Assembly (NCBI RefSeq): GCF_900454685.1 | Contig: NZ_UATM01000032.1 | Span: 1,426,001-1,490,000, forward strand | Reading direction: 5' to 3' | Origin: Peptoniphilus harei | Lineage (GTDB): Bacteria; Bacillota; Clostridia; Tissierellales; Peptoniphilaceae | DNA: 64,000 nt | Part shown: positions 54,567 through 63,464 of the stretch, one piece after another | Layout: every line of letters begins with the position of its first letter | How positions within the stretch are numbered: the stretch's first letter is position 1 | Notes under the pieces: model-generated | Seen by the model: the letters and a program-made list of their open reading frames with translations, nothing else | The model's database searches: none | What the model was told of the DNA's origin: nothing | Program-made: the position numbers and the translations under genes

Positions 54567-55461
54567 CTAATCTTGCATTATTCTTAACAAGGGCAATGTT
54601 AGCTTCAAGAGATTTTCCTTCAGTTACTTCAAGAACCTTAGTTAATAGGAATGGAGTTGTTTCTTTTCCGTGGATTCCCTTTTCTTCAGCTTCAACAAGA
54701 GCTGCTTCAATTGCCTTATTGATTTTGTCTTCGTCCATTGAATCTGCTTCTGGAATTGGATTTGTAAGAAGTATTCCTCCAGTTAGGCCAAGCTCCCATT
54801 GAGTGTTGGCTGCATCTGCTGCTTCTTGAGGAGTCTTGATATTGTAGTCAACCTTAAATTCAGATTTTCTAGTGAAGAAGGCTGGCATATGGTCTGTTTG
54901 GTAACCAAATACTGGCACTCCCTTTGTTTCAAGGTATTCAAGAGTAAGTCCAATATCAAGGATTGATTTACAGCCTGCACAAACAATCATAATGTCATTT
55001 GATGCAAGTTCTTCAAGGTCTCTTGAAATGTCAAAAGTTGTTTCAGCGTGTCTGTGAACTCCACCGAGTCCGCCAGTAACAAAGATTTTGATACCAGCAA
55101 GTCTTGATGCAATAATTGTTGATGCAACTGTTGTAGCACCATTAAGTCCACGAGAAACAATGTAGGCAAAGTCTCTTCTTGATGCTTTAATAATGTCCTT
55201 AGAAGTTGCCATAAATTCTAATTCTTCTTCGCTTAGACCAATTTTAATTTTTCCGCCGATTATTGCAGTTGTTGCAGGAACAGCTCCATTTTCTCTAATA
55301 ATTTCTTCACAAGCCTTAGCTGTTTCAATATTTTGTGGATAAGGCATTCCGTGAGAAATAATTGTAGATTCAAGAGCAACTACTGGCTTACCTTCTTCCA
55401 TTGCTTTTTTAACTTCGTCACTGTACTCAACATATTTTTTTAGCATTTCGTTGTTAATCAT
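54538..55461 (-). CDS. psuG: Pseudouridine-5'-phosphate glycosidase
   Basis: The 307-residue enzyme splits pseudouridine 5'-phosphate to uracil and ribose 5-phosphate. Signatures are VVALESTIISHGMPYPQN, TTAIIGGKIKIGLSEEELE with the catalytic Lys region, and GGLGGVHRHAETTFDISRDL. It overlaps psuK by eight bases, giving the usual pseudouridine salvage pair. Confidence 0.95.
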   Translation of the reverse strand: MINNEMLKKYVEYSDEVKKAMEEGKPVVALESTIISHGMPYPQNIETAKACEEIIRENGAVPATTAIIGGKIKIGLSEEELEFMATSKDIIKASRRDFAYIVSRGLNGATTVASTIIASRLAGIKIFVTGGLGGVHRHAETTFDISRDLEELASNDIMIVCAGCKSILDIGLTLEYLETKGVPVFGYQTDHMPAFFTRKSEFKVDYNIKTPQEAADAANTQWELGLTGGILLTNPIPEADSMDEDKINKAIEAALVEAEEKGIHGKETTPFLLTKVLEVTEGKSLEANIALVKNNARLGAEVAKYLY

Positions 55462-56521
55462 AAATTTCTCCTTTTAAATTATTTTCATTCATATCCTTTG
55501 AACAGGATTCAGCACTCATAAGGGTTATTCTCGCTGCAGCTTCTGCAGACGCCATTCTTTCTTCTATTTCTAAATCATTGTAGAGTCCATAGGCATAACC
55601 TGCCATAAAGGCATCCCCTGCTCCACTTGCACTTTCTATCATAACTTCTCTTGGCTTTCTCATCATTTTAAAATCTTTTTCAAAATAATATGATCCATGG
55701 CCACCTGCTGTTATTACTAGACTCTCTAAGCCTTTACTTATTAAGTCTTCTCCAAGTCTATCAATATTATCAGTTTCTAAACCAGATAGGGCCTGAGCTT
55801 CATAAATATTTACCTTTAAGAAGTGAATCTTATCTAAAAGATTTTTAATCTTCATTACTTTTTTAGTTGAAACACCATCAATTAAAAACTTGCCCTTTAG
55901 ATTTTTAAGAACGTAATCAAGTGTCTCTTCTTCAAGATTTGTATCCATTATTGTAAACTCTGCATTCTCAATAATTTTTCTGTTTCTCTCTACATAATCC
56001 TTGTCAATATTCTTTATAAGGTCCATGTCTGAAATAGCAACATACATATCCCTTGTTTCATCTAGGATTGCGAGATAGTGAGGAGTGATACCATCAGCTA
56101 TTAATACTCTCGAACTGTCAACATTTATCCTGTTGAGCTCTGTCAAAATATTTTTACCGGCATCGTCTCTTCCCACTACTGATAGAAGACTTGTATTAAC
56201 TCCAAGTCTCGCTAGGTTTTCGCAAATATTTCTTCCAACGCCACCGCTAGAATATTCAATTCTTCCTGGATTTGAGTCTCTTTCTTTCAAGTTATCAAAG
56301 GTTGAGCCTGTTATATCCATATTGCATCCACCAAGTATTGCAACATAGGTATCTTCTCTTAGGATGTAGCCCCTCCCCAATATATAACCCGATGCCATCA
56401 AGTTATTTATGTGAGTGGAAACCCCCGACCTTGTGATATTTAATTCATCAGCAATCTCTTGCTGAGACATTCCAGGATTTTTCTTCAAAAGATTTATAAT
56501 CTCTTTTTCTCTTGGAGTCAA
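55454..56521 (-). CDS. psuK: Winged-helix PfkB kinase, probable pseudouridine kinase
   Basis: The protein is 355 residues from a TTG at 56521 with GAGGTG six bases upstream; a GTG at 56530 is also in frame but lies inside that site. Residues 1-50 form a winged helix (SQQEIADELNITRSGVSTHINNLMASGYI); the rest is a PfkB kinase with IEYSSGGVGRNICENLARLG and the catalytic ESASGAGDAFMAGYAYG. It phosphorylates pseudouridine and may repress its own promoter, where a 13-bp inverted repeat lies. Confidence 0.9.
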   Translation of the reverse strand: MTPREKEIINLLKKNPGMSQQEIADELNITRSGVSTHINNLMASGYILGRGYILREDTYVAILGGCNMDITGSTFDNLKERDSNPGRIEYSSGGVGRNICENLARLGVNTSLLSVVGRDDAGKNILTELNRINVDSSRVLIADGITPHYLAILDETRDMYVAISDMDLIKNIDKDYVERNRKIIENAEFTIMDTNLEEETLDYVLKNLKGKFLIDGVSTKKVMKIKNLLDKIHFLKVNIYEAQALSGLETDNIDRLGEDLISKGLESLVITAGGHGSYYFEKDFKMMRKPREVMIESASGAGDAFMAGYAYGLYNDLEIEERMASAEAAARITLMSAESCSKDMNENNLKGEIYD

Positions 56522-56529
56522 AAAAATCA

Positions 56530-56570
56530 CCTCTAATCATTTACTTATATTTTAATCAAATGATTAGAGG
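56530..56570. promoter_or_regulatory. Perfect 13-bp inverted repeat operator of psuKG
   Basis: CCTCTAATCATTT and its exact complement are separated by 15 bases. The repeat covers the -10 box and transcription start region, so a bound repressor would block the promoter. The winged helix fused to PsuK is the obvious candidate. Confidence 0.8.
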
Positions 56571-56577
56571 TTGTCAA
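56549..56577 (-). promoter_or_regulatory. SigA-type promoter of psuKG
   Basis: On the minus strand TTGACA (56577-56572) is followed after 17 bases by TAAAAT (56554-56549). One arm of the inverted repeat lies in the spacer and the other downstream. Confidence 0.75.
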
Positions 56578-56581
56578 TATC

Positions 56582-57184
56582 TTATAAAAATTTTTCTTGA
56601 TTTTCTTTTATCTTATCTTCTTCTATGGCTTCTCTATAACATCTTCTGCAGAGTGGTTCATATTCTTCAACTGCCCCAAGTTCTACTCTCTTGTCACTCT
56701 TTATTTTTCTATGAGATACCCAGGCATCTGTTCCACATTTCCTGCAAACTGCATGATGTTTGTTTAGATAATCAACCTTAGGCATAAGTTCCTTTACTAT
56801 TTCAAAAGGATGAGCCATATAGTCCATGTCAAGACCTGCAAGGACAATAGTAATTCCCATTGCAAGGATTTTTTCCAAATTTTCTAGAACAAGTTCAGGT
56901 GAGTCACATAAAAATTGTATTTCATCTATTCCAATAACTTGTGGAGAGTGCTTCTCTGCATAGGCTACAATTTCATTTATTGATTCTACTTCAACAGCCT
57001 CTAGGGAAATCTTGTCATGTGTGACAATTTCATTTTTAGCATATCTCTTGTCTATTAGAGGTTTAAAGGCAACTACCTTGTAATTTGCAATAGAGAACCT
57101 CTTAAGGTCTTTTTCAAGAGAACTAGTTTTTCCAGAGAACATTGAGCCAGTGTGTAAAATCATTCTTCCTCTATACTGATGCAT
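56582..57184 (-). CDS. tdk: Thymidine kinase
   Basis: The 200-residue type II thymidine kinase has the P-loop GSMFSGKTSS, the Asp/Glu of GIDEIQFL, a lasso region GLDMDYMAHPFEIVKELMPKVDYL, and zinc cysteines CRKCG and CRRCYRE. It salvages thymidine. It follows the cyclophilin gene with a four-base gap. Confidence 0.95.
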   Translation of the reverse strand: MHQYRGRMILHTGSMFSGKTSSLEKDLKRFSIANYKVVAFKPLIDKRYAKNEIVTHDKISLEAVEVESINEIVAYAEKHSPQVIGIDEIQFLCDSPELVLENLEKILAMGITIVLAGLDMDYMAHPFEIVKELMPKVDYLNKHHAVCRKCGTDAWVSHRKIKSDKRVELGAVEEYEPLCRRCYREAIEEDKIKENQEKFL

Positions 57185-57188
57185 TATA

Positions 57189-57794
57189 TTATCCCTTATA
57201 TTCTTCTACAATTGCTTCTTCAATTACAATGTCATTCACTGGCTTATCCATAAATCCAACTCTTGTCTTTGCAATGTCATCAACTACATCCATTCCTTTG
57301 AAGACTTGGCCAAATACAGAGTGCTTACCATCAAGCCAAAAAGCTCCACCCTTTTCTTCATAGGCCTTTACAATTTCTTCTGGATAACCATTTTCTTCCC
57401 CTGCATCCTTCATTTGTGAAAGTATGTCATCGGAAAGTTTGTCTCCTTGAACTATAAAAAATTGAGATCCATTTGTATTTGGACCAGCGTTAGCCATTGA
57501 CAGAGCTCCCCTAAAGTTTCTAAAGTTTAGGTCAAACTCATCCTTAAAAGGTTTATTCCACTTACTATCTCCTCCACGACCTGTTCCACTTGGGTCTCCC
57601 CCTTGGATCATAAAGTTTTCAATAACTCTGTGGAAGATTATTCCATCATAGTATTTATCTTCTATAAGTGAAATGAAGTTTTCAACAGCAAGTGGTGCTG
57701 CTTCTTCAAATAGTCTAATTTTTATATCACCTTTATTAGTTTTTAATACTGCAATTTTTTCTCCTATTGCAGGTTTTTCAAATTGTTTTAACAT
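57189..57794 (-). CDS. Cyclophilin-type peptidyl-prolyl isomerase
   Basis: The protein is 201 residues from the ATG at 57794, behind AAAGGAG; the in-frame ATG at 57809 overlaps the MATE stop. The cyclophilin core has FHRVIENFMIQGGDPSGTGRGG, ALSMANAGPNTNGSQFFI and VFGQVFKGMDVVDDI. No signal peptide, so it should be cytoplasmic. Confidence 0.93.
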   Translation of the reverse strand: MLKQFEKPAIGEKIAVLKTNKGDIKIRLFEEAAPLAVENFISLIEDKYYDGIIFHRVIENFMIQGGDPSGTGRGGDSKWNKPFKDEFDLNFRNFRGALSMANAGPNTNGSQFFIVQGDKLSDDILSQMKDAGEENGYPEEIVKAYEEKGGAFWLDGKHSVFGQVFKGMDVVDDIAKTRVGFMDKPVNDIVIEEAIVEEYKG

Positions 57795-57805
57795 TTTATC
57801 TCCTT

Positions 57806-59170
57806 TCATACGTAGGTCTTCATATTAATTCTAAAACCTTGTGTCTTTTTTCGCAAATAATAATATATAAGAGTCAAAAATATTCCCTTTAGCACAGATG
57901 ATAAGCTCATAGCAATCCAAATTCCATTTACATTAAAAATTGGCATAAATAGAAGAGCCATAGGTATTCTAGAAATATTTAATACCATGGCATTTATAGC
58001 AGGGTATCTTGTAAGTCCCAGTCCATTTAGCATCCCCGTTGTCCCAATTTCTAAAGCCATAAAATATTGTGAGAAGGCTAAAATTTTTAGGTAATCAATA
58101 CCAGCCACAATTGCATCGGGGTCTTTTGGAATAAAGAGCCTAAATAAGTTTTCTGCAAAGAAAAATAATAGAACTGTTGCAAAGATCCCAATAATATTTA
58201 CAATTTTCATCGCTTCACGTCTTCCATCATGAAGTCTTTCATAATTTTTGGCCCCAAAGTTTTGACCAAAGAAGGCTGAAAAGGCAACGGCAAAACCATC
58301 AGCAGTCATCCATGATATAGATTCAATTTGTGAACCAATGGAATATACAGCAATGTAGAGAGCTCCAAAGCCTGCTATATACCTATTTAATATCATACTC
58401 ACTGAAGCATGAATTAGGGACTGGAGGGCTGCAGGAAGTCCTAAGTTTAAAATTGATTTATAGTAGAATCCTTCTGGAATCTTAAGGTAATTTGTCCTCA
58501 CAAATATTTCCCTTGTCCCTATTCCAACATAAATATATAAAAGACTTGATATCATTTGAGCAAGGACCGTTGCAAGAGCTGCTCCCTTAATTCCCATTTG
58601 AGGAAAAATCCCTATTCCAAAAATTAAAAATGGATCTAGGATAAGATTTATAACTAAAGAAATAATTGAAATCTTAAAGGTAGTAATTGAATTTCCCTTG
58701 GCAAAAAATGCCGAAGATAAAATTGGATTTAAAAAAGTAAAAATAAGGCCACCACTGACAATTAATAAATAATCAACTGCCATAGTATGAACTGATTCTT
58801 CTAGCCTATAAAATCCAATAATTTCATTTCTCATACTTATGTATAGGATGCTTAAGCCTATACATAAGATTAAGTTTAATCCAAAGCCTGCAAGCCAAAC
58901 TTTCTTAGATGACTCATCATCATTTCTACCATAGGACTGAGACAAGCCAACAGAAACTCCAGTCTTGGCAACAAGTGTTATTGCCTGGGCGATCCAAACT
59001 AAAAAGGAACAGGCTCCCACAGCAGCTACTGCTTCTGTAGAGAGTCGTCCCAACCACATTAAGTCTACAAGAGAATAGGCCATTTGAACAAAGGCCGTTC
59101 CCATTAACGGCAAAGCCATTTTTAATAGGGCAGAAAAAATATTTCCCCTTAGTAAATTGACTTCCCTCAT
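57806..59170 (-). CDS. MATE-family efflux transporter
   Basis: The 454-residue protein has 12 membrane helices in two MatE halves, starting MALPLMGTAFVQMAYSLVDLMWLGRLSTEAVAAVG and with GAALATVLAQMISSLLYIYVG in the first half. It exports cationic drugs or metabolites with Na+ or H+. It follows map by a three-base gap. Confidence 0.92.
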   Translation of the reverse strand: MREVNLLRGNIFSALLKMALPLMGTAFVQMAYSLVDLMWLGRLSTEAVAAVGACSFLVWIAQAITLVAKTGVSVGLSQSYGRNDDESSKKVWLAGFGLNLILCIGLSILYISMRNEIIGFYRLEESVHTMAVDYLLIVSGGLIFTFLNPILSSAFFAKGNSITTFKISIISLVINLILDPFLIFGIGIFPQMGIKGAALATVLAQMISSLLYIYVGIGTREIFVRTNYLKIPEGFYYKSILNLGLPAALQSLIHASVSMILNRYIAGFGALYIAVYSIGSQIESISWMTADGFAVAFSAFFGQNFGAKNYERLHDGRREAMKIVNIIGIFATVLLFFFAENLFRLFIPKDPDAIVAGIDYLKILAFSQYFMALEIGTTGMLNGLGLTRYPAINAMVLNISRIPMALLFMPIFNVNGIWIAMSLSSVLKGIFLTLIYYYLRKKTQGFRINMKTYV

Positions 59171-59173
59171 TTA

Positions 59174-59929
59174 TTAACAGTCACCTTGGTCTGTGATTAT
59201 TATTGGCCCGTCCTTTGTGATTGCAATTTGGTGTTCATATTGTGCAGATAGTGAACCGTCTTTAGTCCTTGCTGTCCAGCCATTATCATCTATAGTAAGT
59301 TCCTTTTTGCCCATATTTATCATTGGTTCTATTGTAAATACCATTCCCTCTTGAAGTCTTAAGCCACGTCCAGCTGTTCCATAATGAAGAACTTGTGGGT
59401 CTTCGTGCATTTCTTGACCAATACCATGGCCTACAAATTCTCTTACTACAGAGTAACCATTTTCTTCTGCGTGCTTTTGAACTGCAGCTCCAATATCTCC
59501 AAGTCTATTTCCAATTACGGCCTTTTCAATTCCCTTGTACATGGATTCGCGAGTAACTTCCAAAAGTTTTTTTGCTTCGGGAGAAACTGTACCTACTTCA
59601 TAGGACCAAGCTGAATCAGCTAGCCATCCATCAACATTTACTACCATGTCAACAGTTATTATGTCTCCATCTTTTAAAACATATTCCGTTGGAAAGCCGT
59701 GACAGATCTCATCATTAACAGATGCACAAATTGAATAAGGATAGCCTTCGTAACCCTTTTGCTCAGGATAAGCTCCTCTTTCCTTTAAATAATTTTCTAC
59801 AAACCTATCGATTTCAATTGTCTTTACACCTGGCTTAATAAAATCTCTAAGCTTGTGGTGAACATCTGATAAGACCTTGCCTGCTACTTGCATTTTTTTG
59901 ATTTCATCTTCAGTTTTTATAATTATCAT
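59174..59929 (-). CDS. map: Methionine aminopeptidase
   Basis: The 251-residue type I enzyme removes the initiator Met. Metal ligands are visible: two Asp in VDMVVNVDGWLADSAWS, His in GHGIGQEMHEDP, Glu in FTIEPMIN and Glu in YEHQIAI. It overlaps the TPR gene by four bases and is not in the ribosomal operon, so a second map copy may exist elsewhere. Confidence 0.95.
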   Translation of the reverse strand: MIIIKTEDEIKKMQVAGKVLSDVHHKLRDFIKPGVKTIEIDRFVENYLKERGAYPEQKGYEGYPYSICASVNDEICHGFPTEYVLKDGDIITVDMVVNVDGWLADSAWSYEVGTVSPEAKKLLEVTRESMYKGIEKAVIGNRLGDIGAAVQKHAEENGYSVVREFVGHGIGQEMHEDPQVLHYGTAGRGLRLQEGMVFTIEPMINMGKKELTIDDNGWTARTKDGSLSAQYEHQIAITKDGPIIITDQGDC

Positions 59930-60822
59930 TTTAACTCCTTTACTATCTCACTTAAGTCATCGTCTTTTAGTGCCCAATCATAGGCATCTTCATTTATTTC
60001 TATTGCCTTAATAATTTCTTCTTTTGCCCAGTCATCTCTTCCAAGCAAGTGGAAGGAGCAGGCTTTATTGTAGTGGAGATTTACAGATTTTGGAAAATCT
60101 ATAAGTCCCCTATTTAAAATTTTTATAGCAGCATCATAATCTTTTTCTTCAATATAAATTGCAGACATATTTAAAAATAAAAAAGGATCTTCAAATTTTC
60201 CTATGGCATCATAATAGTATTTAAGTGCCAACTTATTATCTCCCTTCTTCTTACACAGGACTCCCATATTATATAGGGCCCTTCCATAGTCGGGTTTTAT
60301 ATCCAAAGATTTTTTTACATATCTTTCTGCTTCTTCATTTTCATTTAGAACTTCATAGATAGATCCCAAGTCGTTATAAGCAACAAAGTCATGCTTATCT
60401 AATTCAATAACCTTCTCAAATTCCTCTATGGCAAGTTTACTTTCACCAAGCTTGTCATAGGCATGAGCCAGATAATAATGGGCTCTGTCATAATCAGGAT
60501 CCAAATCAATTGCACTTTTATAATTTTTTATGGAGTAGCCTATGTCCTTACCTTCAAAGTCATTACTAATGGCAAGACCATAATAAGCTCCAGGCATTTC
60601 CTTTAAGTCTAAAATTTTTTGAAAGTAAGTTTTAGCTTCTTTGTAATTTTCTTTTTTAAGGTAGATGTCAGCTAACTCAAAGTATACAGAAATTCTTTCA
60701 TCAATATCTTTATCAGATGTGAAGTTAAGAGATCTTAATAGAAGGTCTTCCGCCTTATCGTAATCCTCATCTATTAAAAATTCTTCTGCTAAAATTAAAT
60801 AGTTTTTAAATTTTAAGTCCAT
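59926..60822 (-). CDS. Tetratricopeptide-repeat protein
   Basis: The 298-residue protein consists almost wholly of TPR units of about 34 residues, for example YDRAHYYLAHAYDKLGESKLAIEEFEKVIELD and the next unit with NDLGSIYEVLNENEEAERYVKKSLDI. There is no signal peptide or catalytic domain. It is a protein-interaction scaffold of unknown partner. It is the first gene of the map/MATE/cyclophilin/tdk string. Confidence 0.88.
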   Translation of the reverse strand: MDLKFKNYLILAEEFLIDEDYDKAEDLLLRSLNFTSDKDIDERISVYFELADIYLKKENYKEAKTYFQKILDLKEMPGAYYGLAISNDFEGKDIGYSIKNYKSAIDLDPDYDRAHYYLAHAYDKLGESKLAIEEFEKVIELDKHDFVAYNDLGSIYEVLNENEEAERYVKKSLDIKPDYGRALYNMGVLCKKKGDNKLALKYYYDAIGKFEDPFLFLNMSAIYIEEKDYDAAIKILNRGLIDFPKSVNLHYNKACSFHLLGRDDWAKEEIIKAIEINEDAYDWALKDDDLSEIVKELK

Positions 60823-60922
60823 TAAAAAACCTCAATTCCTATTCTATTATATAGTATTTTTTTCAATTTCACAGGCATAGAAATAATTTTTAATTAAATA
60901 TATAATGAGTTTGGTGATTTAT

Positions 60923-61876
60923 ATGAGAAGATTTTTATCTTTTAATGATTTTTTTAAAGAATATTATGGCGGCAAGACTGTAAAGCTATCTCTTGATGGT
61001 GGTTTTTCTTGTCCCAATAGGGATGGGACTCTATCTGAAATTGGCTGCATCTTTTGTTCTGATGATGGCAGTGGAGAATTTGCTGGATCAAAATATTTAA
61101 GCCTTGATGAGCAAATTGAATCGCAAAAAGAATTTCTAAAAAATAAATGGAAGGCAGAAAACTACATTGCCTACTTTCAGAATTTTACCAATACTTATGG
61201 TTCTCTTGAGACTTTAAGAAAAATCTACGATGAGGTTGTTAAACGTGATGACATAAAGGGAATTTCTATTGCAACTAGGTGTGACTGTCTTGATGATGAG
61301 AAGATAGAGTACTTAAAAGAAATCTCCAAGAAGAAGACTTTGTGGTTAGAACTTGGCATGCAAACGGTTAACGAAAATACAATTAAAGTTATTAATCGTG
61401 GCTACTCCCATAAGATTTTTGATGAAACTGTAAAAAAGTTACAAGATGCCAATATTTTATTTTTAATTCATGCTATCTTTGGCCTTCCCTTTGAAGATGA
61501 AAAAGATTTTGAAAATACAATAAATTATATAAGAGACCTGGCACCCTTTGGTGTAAAGTTTCACAACTTATATATCTTAAAAGACTCGCCTATATATGAA
61601 TTATATAAAAATAAAAATTTTAAAATTCTATCAAGATATGAGTATGTAGACTTGGTCTTAAAAGCCCTTGATACTATTTATGAGAAAACTGTCGTCCATA
61701 GAATTACTGGCGACCCTCCAAAGGCAAAGCTCTTTGAACCTACCTGGTGTGCTGATAAATTATCTGTGATTTCTGAAATAGATAAGAAATTAAAAGAAGA
61801 TAATAAAAAAGTAGTTTCTCAAGATGATATTAAAAAAATTGTAGGCTATTGGAAGAATATAGATCGGGCTTTTTAA
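60923..61876 (+). CDS. TIGR01212-family radical SAM protein
   Basis: The protein is 317 residues from the ATG at 60923 with TTTGGTGAT upstream; an ATG six codons earlier has no site. The cluster cysteines are in SCPNRDGTLSEIGCIFCSDDG (C-x7/8-C-x2-C), with IATRCDCLDDEKIEYL and WLELGMQTVNENTIKVINRGY typical of the YhcC/ELP3-like group. The reaction is not established for this family; tRNA modification is suspected. Confidence 0.9.
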   Translation: MRRFLSFNDFFKEYYGGKTVKLSLDGGFSCPNRDGTLSEIGCIFCSDDGSGEFAGSKYLSLDEQIESQKEFLKNKWKAENYIAYFQNFTNTYGSLETLRKIYDEVVKRDDIKGISIATRCDCLDDEKIEYLKEISKKKTLWLELGMQTVNENTIKVINRGYSHKIFDETVKKLQDANILFLIHAIFGLPFEDEKDFENTINYIRDLAPFGVKFHNLYILKDSPIYELYKNKNFKILSRYEYVDLVLKALDTIYEKTVVHRITGDPPKAKLFEPTWCADKLSVISEIDKKLKEDNKKVVSQDDIKKIVGYWKNIDRAF

Positions 61877-61959
61877 TAGTCTTCTTAAAATTTCTTCCCC
61901 ACTAGTGTATAATGTATAAGGATAAAAATACTTAGTGTTTTATAGATAAAAGGAGAAAA

Positions 61960-63198
61960 ATGAAAAATATTTCTAGAGATATAATAAAAAAATATAATGT
62001 TAAGTTTGTAATTCTTGGTTCTGATGAAAATGCCTATGGGATTGCCCGTATTTTAAATGACAACTACGGACTAATCTCCACAGTTTTTTGTCAAAAAGCT
62101 CTTCCTGCAACTGATAATTCAAAAATCTTAGACAGGCGAATTATAGAAAACTTTTCCGACAACGAAGTCTTTGTCAGTGAGATGATAAAATTTGCTGAAG
62201 CTAACAAGGATGCAAGTTTAATTACAATTCCTTGCGGAGATGAGTACTCCAAATTACTTTCCAACAACAAGGAAAGGATTAAAAAATATTACAAGTTCAA
62301 CACTCCTTCTACTGACTTAAATGACAGGCTAGAAAATAAAATCGATTTTTATAATTCTTGTGAAGAGCTTGGCATTCCTTACCCTAAGTTTGCAATAATA
62401 AATTCTTCTAAGGAGATTAAAGACCTTGACCTTCAATTCCCACTTATACTTAAACCCAATGATTCAATTTCTTATGTGAAATTATCTTTCCCAAATAAGT
62501 ACAAGGTCTACACAATTTATGACTATGAAGAACTTGAAAAAGTTGTAAAAACTATTTACGACGACAACCACTATGAAGGCACAATGCTTGTACAAGAATA
62601 TATTCCTGGACCTGCATCAAACCAGGCTTCCTTTAATGTCTACTGTGACAAAAATGGAAAGGTGAGGATGATGGTTTATGGACAAATTCTTCTTGCTGAC
62701 CCACTCCCACTTAGGATTGGAAATAACGATGCAATTTACACAAGATATATGCCAGACCTTTATGAATTTTATAAGGAAAAATTGGAATCAATCCACTACA
62801 CAGGCTATTCAAACATTGACTTAAAGTATGACCCTCGAGATAATACTTTTAAGGCATTTGAAATGAACCTAAGACTTCCACAAAGTCATTACTTCATGGC
62901 TGCTGGTGGAGTTAATGTCCTTGATTTTTATATTCGTGACCTCTTAGACCTAGGTTTTGAAGAAGAAGTATATTACCACAAGGAAACTTCGAAAATTTGG
63001 ATGAATGCCCATCCTAAGCTTTTAAAAAATTATACAAATGAAAAGTACCACAAAACTATTGATAAGCTTCTAAGGAATGGCTATGAGTTTACAATTAACA
63101 ACAAGAAAGACTTTAGCTTCAGTAGAAAGATTACTTATCTAAAGAGGAAGTACGGATCAATTAAGCACTACAAGATGTATTACAAGTTAGAAAAATAA
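61960..63198 (+). CDS. ATP-grasp carboxylate-amine ligase (D-aspartate ligase-like)
   Basis: The 412-residue protein has an N-terminal Rossmann-type region (FVILGSDENAYGIARILND) and an ATP-grasp fold with FPLILKPNDSISYVKL, LVQEYIPGPASNQASF and FKAFEMNLRLPQSHYFMAAGG, the last holding metal ligands. Relatives include D-aspartate ligases that add D-Asp to the peptidoglycan stem Lys for the cross-bridge. Peptoniphilaceae walls use D-Asp or D-Glu bridges, so a wall role is likely but not proven. ATG with AAAGGAG; single gene with its own terminator. Confidence 0.8.
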   Translation: MKNISRDIIKKYNVKFVILGSDENAYGIARILNDNYGLISTVFCQKALPATDNSKILDRRIIENFSDNEVFVSEMIKFAEANKDASLITIPCGDEYSKLLSNNKERIKKYYKFNTPSTDLNDRLENKIDFYNSCEELGIPYPKFAIINSSKEIKDLDLQFPLILKPNDSISYVKLSFPNKYKVYTIYDYEELEKVVKTIYDDNHYEGTMLVQEYIPGPASNQASFNVYCDKNGKVRMMVYGQILLADPLPLRIGNNDAIYTRYMPDLYEFYKEKLESIHYTGYSNIDLKYDPRDNTFKAFEMNLRLPQSHYFMAAGGVNVLDFYIRDLLDLGFEEEVYYHKETSKIWMNAHPKLLKNYTNEKYHKTIDKLLRNGYEFTINNKKDFSFSRKITYLKRKYGSIKHYKMYYKLEK

Positions 63199-63207
63199 TA
63201 AAAATTA

Positions 63208-63231
63208 AACCAGCTCAAGGGCTGGTTTTTT
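63208..63231 (+). terminator. Terminator of the ATP-grasp gene
   Basis: The AACCAGC / GCTGGTT stem with a 6-base loop is followed by T6, ten bases past the stop codon. Confidence 0.9.
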
Positions 63232-63435
63232 ATTATGCTAAATATTAAGTTATTTTATTTTTTAAAATATTTTTCTATTTGCTTAAAGTATTTTTATTAT
63301 ATGTTTAATACTTTCTCCAACTTTAATCTTTCATTTCTTAAAAGATTTTATTTTCTTTACTAGATTAAGTTTTTTTATTCCATGTTCTGCTAGCAAAAAC
63401 TTCAAAACTTTTATTCCAAATTAATTTTTCCCAAA

Positions 63436-63459
63436 TAAAAATCCCAAGCTAAGCTTGGG
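63436..63459 (-). terminator. Terminator of thiN
   Basis: The CCCAAGC / GCTTGGG stem with a 3-base loop is followed by ATTTTTATT on the minus strand, six bases past the thiN stop. Confidence 0.85.
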
Positions 63460-63464
63460 TTATT

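Noticed and set aside
54783-55169. Minus-strand Leu/Gln-rich small frames
   Set aside because: They lie within psuG in another frame and resemble no protein family.
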